NCBI GenBank assembly: GCA_038317095.1
Contig: JBBQBB010000020.1
Coordinates: 1-55,406 of the forward strand
Direction of reading: 5' to 3'
Length of the DNA: 55,406 bases
From: JAGXTF01 sp038317095
Lineage (GTDB): Bacteria; Bacteroidota; Bacteroidia; NS11-12g; UBA955
In this document: one piece after another, positions 1 to 8,000 of the stretch
Layout: the number at the start of each line of letters is the position of its first letter
Numbering within the stretch: the first letter of the stretch is position 1
The notes under the pieces: model-generated
Databases searched by the model: none
What the model was told of the DNA's origin: nothing
The model's input: only the letters and a program-made list of their open reading frames with translations
Made by a program: the position numbers and the translations under genes

Positions 1-975
1 ATGCTGCAAAAACAAACTGGCGGTTTCACCTGTTTTTATCGGAAAGTTTTGCTGCACTTCTGCTCTTTCTTTTCCGCCAAAAGGTGGGTTAGCAAGCACA
101 ATATCGTAACGGTCTTTTTCCTGTATATCGGCAAGGTTTTCGGCAAGTGTGTTGGTATGCACAATGTTGGGTGCTTCCACTCCGTGCAAAATCATATTCA
201 TTGTGCCAATGATGTAAGCCAATGATTTTTTCTCTTTTCCGTAAAATGTTTTTTTCTGTAAGGTTTCAACATCTTTGGTCGTGAGGTTTTTGGTGCTTCT
301 TAAATAGTCATAAGCCTCTACCAAGAAACCTGCTGAACCAACTGCACCGTCATAAATTTTATTTCCTATTTCGGGTGCTACTACTTTTACAATGGTTTTA
401 ATCAAAGGTCGTGGCGTATAATATTCGCCACCGTTACGCCCTGCGTTGCCCATATTTTTAATCTTGTCCTCATACAAGTGGCTCATTTCGTGCTTTTCAG
501 CGTGGGTTCTAAAACGCAGTTCGTCAATTCGGTTTATTACTTCACGCAAATTGTAGCCGCTTTGTATTCTGTTTTTCAGTTCGCTAAAAATCTCACCAAT
601 TTTATATTCAATGGTGTCGGCACTTTCAGCATCGGCTTTAAACTGTTTGAGGTCGGGGAAGAGTTTAATATTTACAAAGTCCGAAAGGTCGTCACCTGTC
701 AACGCTGTGTGGTGGTCAATAGCCCCCTCCCGACCTCCCCCAAGAGGGGAGGAGATTTTGGGTGCAGCCCACTTACTCCATTGATATTCCTTGTCAATAA
801 TGTTGGTGTAGGCTTTGCCAGTTAGTTCGGCTGCTGTGGCTTTATCCTTTTCTAAGTCATCCAGATATTTGAGGAACAACACCCAAGAGGTCTGTTCTAC
901 ATAGTCAAGTTCGCTACCGCAACCTGCGTCTTTGTGCAGTATGTCGTCTATATTTTTAAAGGTTTGTTCAAACAT
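1..975 (-). CDS. hsdM: Type I restriction-modification DNA methylase subunit, N-terminal part (runs off the window)
   Basis: The reverse strand is open for all 325 codons from an ATG at 975 to the window edge. The start (MFEQTFKNIDDIL) matches the HsdM N-terminal helical domain. Further on are the SAM-binding loop (IYDGAVGSAGFL) and the catalytic motif IV (NPPFGG) of N6-adenine methylases. The family methylates host DNA at the target of the HsdS subunit and pairs with HsdR for restriction. Neither hsdS nor hsdR is in the window; they would lie to the left. Oddly, an 11-13 residue insert (around SSPLGGGREG) interrupts the segment between WAAPK and IDHHTAL. It is encoded by a palindromic repeat at 723-759 and leaves the frame intact. 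Whether the enzyme still works cannot be judged. Confidence 0.9.
   Translation of the reverse strand, partial: MFEQTFKNIDDILHKDAGCGSELDYVEQTSWVLFLKYLDDLEKDKATAAELTGKAYTNIIDKEYQWSKWAAPKISSPLGGGREGAIDHHTALTGDDLSDFVNIKLFPDLKQFKADAESADTIEYKIGEIFSELKNRIQSGYNLREVINRIDELRFRTHAEKHEMSHLYEDKIKNMGNAGRNGGEYYTPRPLIKTIVKVVAPEIGNKIYDGAVGSAGFLVEAYDYLRSTKNLTTKDVETLQKKTFYGKEKKSLAYIIGTMNMILHGVEAPNIVHTNTLAENLADIQEKDRYDIVLANPPFGGKERAEVQQNFPIKTGETASLFLQH
723..759. repeat. GC-rich palindromic repeat inserted in frame in hsdM
   Basis: The core is an inverted repeat CCTCCCC (734-740), loop CAAGA, GGGGAGG (746-752), flanked by more C-rich sequence. It stands out from the AT-richer gene and codes for residues that HsdM proteins do not normally have at this position. 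It looks like one copy of the short dispersed palindromes common in Bacteroidota genomes. Confidence 0.65.
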
Positions 976-1031
976 GGGGAATGAGCAAATATAAATAGGA
1001 TTGACTCAAAATGTTTAAATTTGCTTTGCTT

Positions 1032-1670
1032 ATGGAACCTTTAAAAGATGAAATGCCAGAACTCAGTGATAATTTATTCATTCAAATTGGTTCAAACATT
1101 GATAAAACTGCGGATATCCGATGAGGGATATCGATTTTTTTTATTTATCCGATTGGATACAAATTCGCGGCAGATGCCCTTTTTGAAAAACCCAACGAAT
1201 CACCTGTTAATGCTAATTTTTTAGTATATCCTATTGTTTTTATTTGCCGTTAATTTTTGGAACTTTCATTTAAGGAACTCATTTGTGGCTTGAACTATTA
1301 TTTAAATCAGGAATATCAATTTTCGGATGGGCATGATCTATCAAAACTGTGGAATGAGTTTGTTCGTTTAGATAAGCAAACATATAAAGATGAGGCTTTA
1401 TATGAAAAACTTTTTGAACCAGTGGAGAAATTAATGAAAGAGTTTAACGATATTGATCCCAAATCAATGGCATTCAGGTATCCTGTAGGGAAAGGTCAGG
1501 AAAGAAAAACAAGTCACAACACAAAAAGTTTAGATCTTGAAAATTTCCGAAATGTATTTAACAAGTTGAATAACTTTATTGAAATGCACGATGCTCATGT
1601 GTATAATTTAATTGACCAAAAGGAAGAATATGATGCAATAATGAGGTCTGATATGGGATATGGTTATTGA
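1032..1670 (+). pseudogene. Unknown protein gene broken by two in-frame stops
   Basis: From the ATG at 1032 one reading frame continues to 1670, interrupted only by TGA at 1122-1124 and TAA at 1251-1253. The coding character continues across both stops: segments such as YKFAADALFEKPN, FLVYPIVFICR and LELSFKELICGLNYY read as one soluble, mostly helical protein of about 210 residues. The last open part (1257-1670) could start only at a TTG. I do not recognise the family. No frameshift is needed, so decay looks recent. A truncated product translated from 1257 cannot be ruled out. Confidence 0.55.
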
Positions 1671-1799
1671 AAAAAGTTATAATTTAATTTGAAGGGACTT
1701 TGGATTAATAATTGAAGGTGAACAGAAAGTTTACGTACATGTTTTCCACATAAAACTAAATTTAAAAACTTGTTACCTAAATTGCATTCTGAATATAGT

Positions 1800-2210
1800 A
1801 TGTCAGATAAGTATAGCCAATATTATGATATTATCCAGAAAGCGGTAGACGACAGTGAATCTTTATTCGAGAAAAACATTGTATATCTAAGTGGAGGTGC
1901 TTTGGGAGTTAGCTTTACTTTTATTGATAAAATTGTAAAAATGGATTTGGCAAAGGATAAATAGGTGCTTTTTATTGCCTGGGCGTTGATGATTATTGCA
2001 CTATGCTTGAATTTGTTTTCGCATCTGATTTCAACAAAGAATAGCATGAAAGCCCTTGATGAAACATTTCATAAATTAGACACTACTCTATTGAAAAAAA
2101 ATATAGATGAACGAAATTCAAAAATGTTGGGACTTAATTGGGTATCAGCAATAAGTGTTGTGATTGGTATCTCAATGGTTTTTATTTTTGTAATAATTAA
2201 TATAAAATGA
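1800..2210 (+). pseudogene. Small two-helix membrane protein gene with an in-frame TAG
   Basis: ATG at 1800 opens MSDKYSQYYDIIQKAV. The frame meets TAG at 1962-1964 and then continues without a shift to 2210. After the stop comes a hydrophobic segment (LFIAWALMIIALCLNLF) and near the C-terminus a second one (SAISVVIGISMVFIFVIINI), so the intact protein would be about 136 residues with a soluble N-terminal helix and two membrane spans. The stop falls where a tryptophan (TGG) would suit the sequence. The family is not recognised. The gene lies 129 bp after another nonsense-broken gene on the same strand. Confidence 0.55.
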
Positions 2211-2322
2211 CAAAGCAAAAAAAGACGATATTAAAATATTGCTATAGTTAGGAAAACTTACTCCACCTCCTAAAAAGCCAACTATCAAACAAAAAATAGA
2301 AATAAAAAAGGATGAAAAATAA
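2207..2322 (+). pseudogene. Degraded short ORF
   Basis: An ATG at 2207 overlaps the stop of the preceding membrane-protein gene (ATGA). After MTKQKK the frame is lost at a run of seven A (2217-2223). In the neighbouring frame a lysine/proline-rich stretch (LGKLTPPPKKPTIKQK) continues to a TAA at 2320-2322, broken once by TAG. This suggests a small basic protein that has lost its frame. Low-complexity sequence makes the call weak. Confidence 0.25.
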
Positions 2323-2434
2323 ATTAATATTTTCAAGACCTATGAGCCCAGGTGAACAAAGAGGCAAAGTGACTCCTACTCCAAAACCCCAAACACAACA
2401 ACAGCCGACTGCACAACCCACACCAAAAAAGTAA
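2312..2434 (+). CDS. Possible 40-residue proline/glutamine-rich peptide
   Basis: ATG at 2312 to TAA at 2432-2434 is intact. It starts MKNKLIFSRPMSPGEQRGK and ends in a tail of Pro, Gln, Thr and Lys (QTQQQPTAQPTPKK). It overlaps the end of a degraded ORF and lies in a segment where all neighbours are broken. There is no recognised domain. It could be a genuine short basic peptide or the leftover of a longer decayed gene. Confidence 0.3.
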   Translation: MKNKLIFSRPMSPGEQRGKVTPTPKPQTQQQPTAQPTPKK

Positions 2435-2516
2435 AATTTTATATTAATTAGATATAATTCCAATTTATTCTATTATTTTTAAGAATATCTTAGTATTTAA
2501 TTATAATCGATGATTT

Positions 2517-2711
2517 TTAGTAAAGCGCATTATTCACCAAATTCCCCAGCACATCTGGATCCAGCCCAGGCAAATAAATGTCTGTTGTCTTTTGCTCTTC
2601 CTGCCACATGGCTTCTTGTATGAAACTTTTATCTGCTAAGCTTTGGTTCAACGTATTTGCAAAGGTGTGTTTGGCAACATAGGAGGTTAGTTTTGTGTTA
2701 ATGCCTGCCAA
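2517..2711 (-). pseudogene. C-terminal remnant of a tyrosine recombinase (phage-type integrase)
   Basis: The 64-residue frame keeps the end of the catalytic domain: SYVAKHTFANTL corresponds to the usual H/Y-x-x-R-H-[TS]-F-A-T box, and TTDIYLPGLD carries the nucleophilic Tyr of the TT-x-x-Y-L motif. The conserved Arg of the first box is Lys here, and the Leu-Gly-His box between them is replaced by MWQEEQ, so the fragment cannot be an active recombinase. A stop codon immediately precedes it, and the N-terminal three quarters are absent. It probably marks the old edge of an integrated element that carried the restriction system to its left. Confidence 0.6.
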
Positions 2712-2742
2712 TTAAATGCTTTTGTATTTTCAAAATAAACCC

Positions 2743-3906
2743 TCACCCCTTCCTCCGCTTCAATTCCTCTTCGATCAAGGCCCTTTCCCTGCCCATTTGT
2801 CCGGCTACGCCACTATTCTCTCTAGCGCGACGTGTTAGATAAGGGATTACGGCACTTACAGGTCCATAGGGGACGTATTTGGCCACATTGTAGCCCGCAT
2901 TGGCAAGGTTGAAACTAATATGATCACTCATTCCCAGTAGCTGGCTAAACCAAACTCTTTCATCCGTAGGATCTATATTTTTGTCACCCAATATGTTCAC
3001 CAAATTCATACAACTTTGTTCATTGTGCGTGCCTGCGCAAACCGATACCCTGTTTATATTTTCAATACAGATTTTTACTGCGGCATCGTAGTCACTATCG
3101 CTGTTGGCTTTATTTGACTGAATTGGGTCTGCATAGCCTTTTTCAGCAGCGCGTTCGCGTTCTTTTTCCATATAGGCACCACGTACCAATTTGTAACCCA
3201 AAAATCCTGGTGCATCGGCAATATGCTGTTTTAAATACTCAACCCTATCATGGCGGTAAAGTTGAATGGTATTGAAAACAATGGCTTTCTGTGTGTTGAA
3301 TTTGGCCATCATTTCTTCTGTTAGTGCATCAATTGCACCTTGAATCCAGCTTTCTTCTGCATCCACAAAAACGCGCACATCTTTATCAAAAGCCGCTTGG
3401 CAAATACTTTCAAATCGGGCTCTGCTGCGCTGTAATTCGGCTTTTTCAGAATCTGACAAAGGAGATTGGTTCGTAAGCATTTCCAACAACTCAAAACGGA
3501 CAATGCCGGTAGTTTTAAAAACACTAAATGGAATGCGTTTATCGCCCGCGGCCATATTTATGGTTTTGATGATTTCTTGGCAAGTGTGCACAAAAACATC
3601 TTCCGTTTCCTCCCCTTCCACGCTGTAATCGAGAATGGTACCAATATTGGATTGGGCCAAATGGGCTATGGCTTTGGAACTATCTTCAATGGTTTCACCC
3701 CCGCAAAACTGTGCAAAAATGGTATTTTTAATCATAAATTTAAACCCAATTGCTACGGCCAATTTTGCCATCAATGGACCCCATTTTAACAATATGGGAA
3801 AATCAAAGGATTTAAAAAGGAGCCTTGCATTCTTTAACTGCGCGGTACTTTGGTGTTTAAAAGCAATGGCGGTATTGGTAAATGAAACATTTGAAGTGGA
3901 TTTCAT
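2743..3906 (-). CDS. Proline dehydrogenase (single-domain)
   Basis: The 387-residue protein is an FAD-dependent TIM-barrel proline dehydrogenase, which oxidises proline to delta-1-pyrroline-5-carboxylate and feeds electrons to quinone. Characteristic stretches include the substrate-end strand YLKQHIADAPGFLGYKLVRG, AYMEKER, and the C-terminal YLTRRARENS, whose two Arg bind the proline carboxylate. Length fits bacterial monofunctional enzymes. ATG at 3906 is preferred over a TTG at 3921, because a -7-like box (TTCCTTTG) lies just upstream of it. The next enzyme of the pathway, PruA, is encoded about 49 kb away at 52673-54298. The gene is alone on its strand between an integrase remnant and dnaX. 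Confidence 0.9.
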   Translation of the reverse strand: MKSTSNVSFTNTAIAFKHQSTAQLKNARLLFKSFDFPILLKWGPLMAKLAVAIGFKFMIKNTIFAQFCGGETIEDSSKAIAHLAQSNIGTILDYSVEGEETEDVFVHTCQEIIKTINMAAGDKRIPFSVFKTTGIVRFELLEMLTNQSPLSDSEKAELQRSRARFESICQAAFDKDVRVFVDAEESWIQGAIDALTEEMMAKFNTQKAIVFNTIQLYRHDRVEYLKQHIADAPGFLGYKLVRGAYMEKERERAAEKGYADPIQSNKANSDSDYDAAVKICIENINRVSVCAGTHNEQSCMNLVNILGDKNIDPTDERVWFSQLLGMSDHISFNLANAGYNVAKYVPYGPVSAVIPYLTRRARENSGVAGQMGRERALIEEELKRRKG

Positions 3907-4007
3907 ATAATATGGGTACAAAGGAAAGTAATAATTGGCAATTGGGCTGTGTAAAAAGTTGCATTTTCTGTTGAACTAGATTCACCCATATTGATATTTG
4001 TGAACCT

Positions 4008-5800
4008 TTAAGGCAATTTTAAATCCAATTTTTCAATTACGGATTTTAGCAATGGATTCATTTTCTCCATGTACTCTAATTTCTCTTTGTCCGTATATGG
4101 TTTTCTTTCCATTTGCTCTACCTCACCTTTCTCTACCCTCAACTTGGTTAAGCGGTCATTGGAAATATCCCGTATAAACCGATTAAACGGAAATTTCACT
4201 GGCTCAAGTGGTTCGATTTTGGAAGGAGAAACGGTAATTACCACTTCATTTTTATCCATATGCGGAGTCACCGTTCGCAGCAAACTTGAGATTCGCACGG
4301 GTTGGGTAACCAAAAACTCTTCCCACCATTGTTTCAATTGGGTTTCGGTCGGTAAATCTGCCCAATTGTTGGAAGGTTCTGCTACGGCACTCAATGCAGG
4401 CGGTTCCTCTAGACCCAATGCCGTTTGCGAATCTGGCTCAATCTCACTGGGTTGAACTACTGAAGCAGGTGTTGAGGTTTCATTTTCTGTGGCATTCGAT
4501 GATTTTGTAGGAGCTTGCTCATCCTCCTCAGGCTTTTTTTTTCTCTCACTGTTAATTATGGCTTCGCGAGATTTTTTAAATTCTTCCAACTGATCCATTG
4601 AGAATTTGGATTTCTCCAACTTTTCCAAAGATGGGGCAATGGATTCAACTTTTTTGGCAACTGCAGGGGTTGTAATAACCGTTGTTGATTTTACTTCAGA
4701 AATTTTTTTTTTAACTCCTCGATATCTTCGATTCCCTTAAGGTAGCTTTCCAAGTGGGCAAGTTTCATTAATGTCAACTCTATAAGCAATCTAGAATTTC
4801 GACTGGCTTTGTATTTTTCGTCACAGTCGTTAATCAAATTCAATGCGTTTAGAATAAATGCGAAGGTCATGCCTGCAGCTTGGTCGGTATATTTTTGTTT
4901 AAAATCTTGCCCTACATCCAACAGCAATTCGGTTCTGTTGTCTTTGCAAACCGCCAAATTGCGAAAATGCTCGCCCAACCCACCAATGAAGGTACCAATG
5001 TCAAATCCACGGCGGATGATATCATCTAATTTCAATAGACAAGCTGCCACATCGCTATTTCTAAGGTTAGCGGCTACGCCGAAAAAAGTTTCTACATCTA
5101 GTACATTTAAGATTTCAACCGCTTTTTCATAGGTCAATTTGCCTTCAGAAAAACTAACCAATTGGTCAAATATACTCAAGGCATCTCTTAGACCACCATC
5201 TGCTTTTCGGGCTATGAGGTGCAATGCATTTTCATCTGCATCTACCCCTTCCTTTTGGGCAATTCCCCTCAGGTGATCTACCATATCTTTTACTTCAATT
5301 CGGTTAAAATTAAAGACTTGACATCGACTTAAAATGGTTGGTAGAATTTTGTGTTTTTCGGTAGTTGCCAAAATAAAAATGGCATAGGAAGGAGGTTCTT
5401 CTAGGGTTTTCAAAAATGCATTAAAAGCCGCTTGGCTGAGCATGTGAACCTCGTCAATAATATAAACCTTGTATTTGCCAACCTGGGGCGGAATGCGCAC
5501 CTGATCTAGCAAATTGCGTATATTTTCTACACTGTTGTTGCTGGCAGCATCTAGCTCGAAAATGTTAAATGCAAAATCTTGGTTGGGGTCAACCCCCTCT
5601 TCTTTGCTGTTGATTACTTTCGCCAAAATACGGGCGCAAGTGGTTTTTCCCACCCCACGTGGCCCTGTGAATAAAAAAGCCTGGGCCAATTTATTCGATT
5701 CAATTTCATGCATTAAAGTTTCTGCAACGTGCTTCTGACCTACTACACTATCAAAAGTAGTTGGACGATACTTGCGCGCTGAAACAATAAAATTATCCAT
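4008..5800 (-). CDS. dnaX: DNA polymerase III subunits gamma and tau, with a -1 slippage needed for tau
   Basis: Frame 0 (5800-4691) encodes 369 residues: the AAA+ clamp-loader ATPase with Walker A (GPRGVGKTT, residues 46-54), Walker B (IIDEVHML), sensor 1 (ATTEKHK) and the collar domain, ending three codons after a run of ten A. Continuing in the -1 frame gives another roughly 228 residues to 4008: an acidic Pro/Ser/Thr linker (from about EEDEQAPTKSS) and a C-terminal globular domain, as expected for tau (about 597 residues in all). Frame 0 alone gives a gamma-like short form. The four zinc-binding cysteines normally found between Walker A and ELDAASNN are absent here (NSKEEGVDPNQDF instead). 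Tau links the clamp loader to the polymerase and helicase. The alternative is a plain indel or sequencing error in the homopolymer. Confidence 0.92.
4701..4718 (-). promoter_or_regulatory. Slippery A10 run in dnaX (probable programmed frameshift or transcriptional slippage site)
   Basis: On the coding strand GAGGAGTT is followed by ten A and TTTCTGAAG. In frame 0 it reads GAG TTA AAA AAA AAA TTT CTG AAG and then TAA. Slipping back one base gives AAA ATT TCT GAA GTA and opens the tau frame. GAGGAG just upstream resembles the stimulatory internal Shine-Dalgarno of E. coli dnaX. No strong downstream hairpin was seen, only a weak GGTT/AACC pairing. Confidence 0.7.
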
Positions 5801-5934
5801 GAATGGGTCTGCAAATTAACAAGCCATGCACACCCATTTCAAGTGTTGTGAATAAAAAAGACAGGTTTATTTTTGAGGGGTATTTAAATTCGGCTAAATA
5901 TCTTTAGAATACTTGCCAAATTGATGAATTTTAC

Positions 5935-5942
5935 TACTTTTG
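5935..5942 (+). promoter_or_regulatory. -7 promoter box (TACTTTTG)
   Basis: Matches the Bacteroidota TAnnTTTG box, with a TTG about 19 bp upstream as a possible -33 element. It lies 4 bases before the ATG at 5947, which implies a very short or absent leader. Confidence 0.5.
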
Positions 5943-5946
5943 AATT

Positions 5947-6657
5947 ATGAGAAACATACTTTTCATCACCATTGGTTTATTACTGGTGTTATTTTCATCA
6001 TGCGGTCAATATATATACAAATCCACCACTGTAAGGACAGCTTTACTTACAAAACAAAATGACTTTAACGTTCAATTAAACGCAGGTGGTGCAGGAGGAG
6101 AAATTTATGCAGCCTATTCTCCCATCAACAATGTTGGCTTTTCTGCTGCCTATGCTAGCAGCGTTTCATCTGATACTGCCAACCGCAAAAAATCGAGGTT
6201 TAGCGACGTGGAGTTTGCCGCTTTCCCCTATTATGCCAAAGACAAATTAAGGCTTGAAATGCCTGTGGGCGTTGGTTTTACGAATCGCAAAGCTTTGGAT
6301 ACTTCTTCGACAACATTTTCTCCCTATTCTCGTATATTTATTCAGCCAACCATTGGTGTATCATGGGAAAGTTTTGAAATGGCATTTTTTTGCAGAATCA
6401 GCGATTTGAATTATTCTGACACTAGATTCGGCACAGACAGACGCTTTGAACCAGGCATTATGCTCCGAGGGGCAAGTAAAAACATAAAAGCCATGTTGCA
6501 ATTCCGTACAGATTATGGCACCAACAATAGCAAAGCACCTGGCACATTGATACCATACAACCAACAAGTTGAATATTTGCCGTTTCATTTGTCATTCGGT
6601 ATGAGTCTGAGTTTCAATGCGTCAGATCTTATGGGCAAAAAGAAAATAACACCCTAA
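5947..6657 (+). CDS. Predicted outer-membrane lipoprotein, beta-strand rich
   Basis: The 236-residue protein starts with a lipoprotein signal peptide (lipobox LFSSC, Cys at residue 19). The rest has alternating hydrophobic/polar strands such as GVGFTNRK, IFIQPTIGVSWE and FHLSFGMSLSFNA, typical of a small outer-membrane barrel or outer-membrane-associated protein. No enzymatic motif was found and the family is not recognised. It has its own -7 box, and its stop is followed by about 240 bp without a convincing gene. Confidence 0.75.
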   Translation: MRNILFITIGLLLVLFSSCGQYIYKSTTVRTALLTKQNDFNVQLNAGGAGGEIYAAYSPINNVGFSAAYASSVSSDTANRKKSRFSDVEFAAFPYYAKDKLRLEMPVGVGFTNRKALDTSSTTFSPYSRIFIQPTIGVSWESFEMAFFCRISDLNYSDTRFGTDRRFEPGIMLRGASKNIKAMLQFRTDYGTNNSKAPGTLIPYNQQVEYLPFHLSFGMSLSFNASDLMGKKKITP

Positions 6658-6894
6658 TTTGTAAAATCCCAAAAACACGCGAACGCTTAATCAATATTTT
6701 ATATGTTGCGAAAATTGTGGGTATATCCATCTGGTATATAGCAATTTATGCCGCAATTTTCATTGGCCATAAATGTCTTATCAGCGGCTCTAGTGCGCTG
6801 GGCAAAATAAAAATTCAACGACAAATAAAGTTTCTTAAGGCTGGCTTTTTCACAAACCAACAGTTTGGTATTCGCACGTTTCGCGAAAAAAGGT
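6658..6894. other. Intergenic region without a convincing gene
   Basis: About 237 bp between the lipoprotein gene and the convergent membrane-protein gene. The only open frame of note is on the minus strand, 6860-6699, from a TTG: 53 codons including MANENCGINCYIPDG near its end. It has no ATG and no recognised family, so it is not called as a gene. No terminator hairpin was recognised. Confidence 0.4.
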
Positions 6895-7317
6895 TTATAT
6901 TTTTTCGGTATTCCCCATCCCTAGAATCCAACCTGCCACAGCACCAGAAATAGCGCCCAGAATGGAAGTTGCAATTACGTCCACTCCAACTGCAGTTTTA
7001 TCCATCAAGTTCATAGAGGCGAACATGTACATATCAAAAGACAAACCCATGAAAAGTGCGATAAACAAGCCCGTGGTAAGTCCTTTCATCATTGTATTCA
7101 CATTTGCCCATTTTTGAAAAATCCATACTACTAAAAAAGAAGTGGCCAAATTTGCAACCAAAATGGCCCATATTTTAGGCATTTCGTACATTAAGCCTGG
7201 ATAATTTTCCCTATGCTGCTCCATGAAATCCATCAACATCACACCGTAAATCAACCATCCGCCAAGAAAGCCAGCTACTGTGGCCCCTAGCACTGCAAGA
7301 AGAAATTTTGAGTTCAT
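6895..7317 (-). CDS. Four-helix membrane protein of unknown function
   Basis: ATG at 7317 gives 140 residues. A longer frame up to 7443 is dismissed because its extra sequence is basic, overlaps the divergent gene and crosses the promoter box. Four hydrophobic segments can be seen: LAVLGATVAGFLGGWLIYGV, AILVANLATSFLVVWIF, TTGLFIALFMGLSFDMYMF and VDVIATSILGAISGAVAGWI. The layout and the short polar loops resemble the DUF1761-type small membrane proteins of Bacteroidota, but this is only a resemblance. It is transcribed alone, divergently from the redoxin gene at 7452. Confidence 0.8.
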   Translation of the reverse strand: MNSKFLLAVLGATVAGFLGGWLIYGVMLMDFMEQHRENYPGLMYEMPKIWAILVANLATSFLVVWIFQKWANVNTMMKGLTTGLFIALFMGLSFDMYMFASMNLMDKTAVGVDVIATSILGAISGAVAGWILGMGNTEKI

Positions 7318-7343
7318 AGCTTTATTTTTTATTTGTTGTTTTT

Positions 7344-7351
7344 CAAATGTA
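7344..7351 (-). promoter_or_regulatory. -7 promoter box (TACATTTG) for the membrane-protein gene
   Basis: Exact TAnnTTTG match on the minus strand, 27 bases before the ATG at 7317. It supports that start over the upstream alternative. Confidence 0.5.
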
Positions 7352-7451
7352 GTATAAAGTTTGAAATTTCCTAATATAAAATGCTTTTTATGTCGTTTGA
7401 ATGATTTTTTTTTATTCCATCGAAACAGACGTAATTTGCCCAATTAACAAA

Positions 7452-8000
7452 ATGAAAATAGGAGACAAATTGCCAAACTTTAAATTGGCCAGTGTAAGTG
7501 GCGAATGGATTACCAATTTTGATTTTGCGGATAAATATTCATTGTTAATTGTGGTAACTTGCAACCATTGTAAATATGCCAATGCTTATTGGAATCGATT
7601 GATAAAATTGCATACTAAATATGAGGAAGACAATTTGGGAATGCTGGCTATTTGTGGCAATGACGCATCCAAGTATCCACAAGACAGCATTGAGGGCATG
7701 CATGAATTGGCTCGAAAAATACATTTAAATTTTCCATATTTACACGACCCCACCCAAAGTTTCATTCAAGTTTTAGGCGCAACAAGAACGCCAGAGGTGT
7801 TTTTATTTAACAACCAAAGAGAACTGGTATACTGCGGTGCTATAGATGATTGCTGGGAAAACGAGAATGGCGTAATGAATGGATATTTAGATGATGCCAT
7901 AGAATATTGCTTGGATGGTTTAGAAGTTGATTATCCAGAAATAGAACCAGTAGGTTGTTCTATAAAATGGTTGCCTGGCAATGAACCTTTAATTTCATGA
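7452..8000 (+). CDS. Redoxin / thioredoxin-fold protein (AhpC/TSA-like)
   Basis: The 182-residue protein from ATG 7452 has the redoxin layout: KIGDKLPNFKL at the N-terminus, then TCNHCKYAN carrying a CxxC active site (CNHC) on the first helix, and the cis-Pro segment TRTPEVFLF. No signal peptide is visible, so it is probably cytoplasmic. The family carries out thiol-disulfide exchange or peroxide reduction; an intact CxxC favours disulfide reductase-like chemistry. The gene overlaps the following SDR gene by 4 bp (ATGA), so the two are translationally coupled. Confidence 0.85.
   Translation: MKIGDKLPNFKLASVSGEWITNFDFADKYSLLIVVTCNHCKYANAYWNRLIKLHTKYEEDNLGMLAICGNDASKYPQDSIEGMHELARKIHLNFPYLHDPTQSFIQVLGATRTPEVFLFNNQRELVYCGAIDDCWENENGVMNGYLDDAIEYCLDGLEVDYPEIEPVGCSIKWLPGNEPLIS

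Noticed and set aside
1122..1964. Stop codon reassignment or selenocysteine to explain in-frame TGA/TAG
   Set aside because: Three different stop codons are involved, no selenocysteine element is visible, and core genes in the window contain no internal stops; decay is simpler.
6717..6953. 78-codon plus-strand ORF
   Set aside because: It overlaps the end of the real minus-strand membrane-protein gene, starts at a GTG and has no recognisable protein features.
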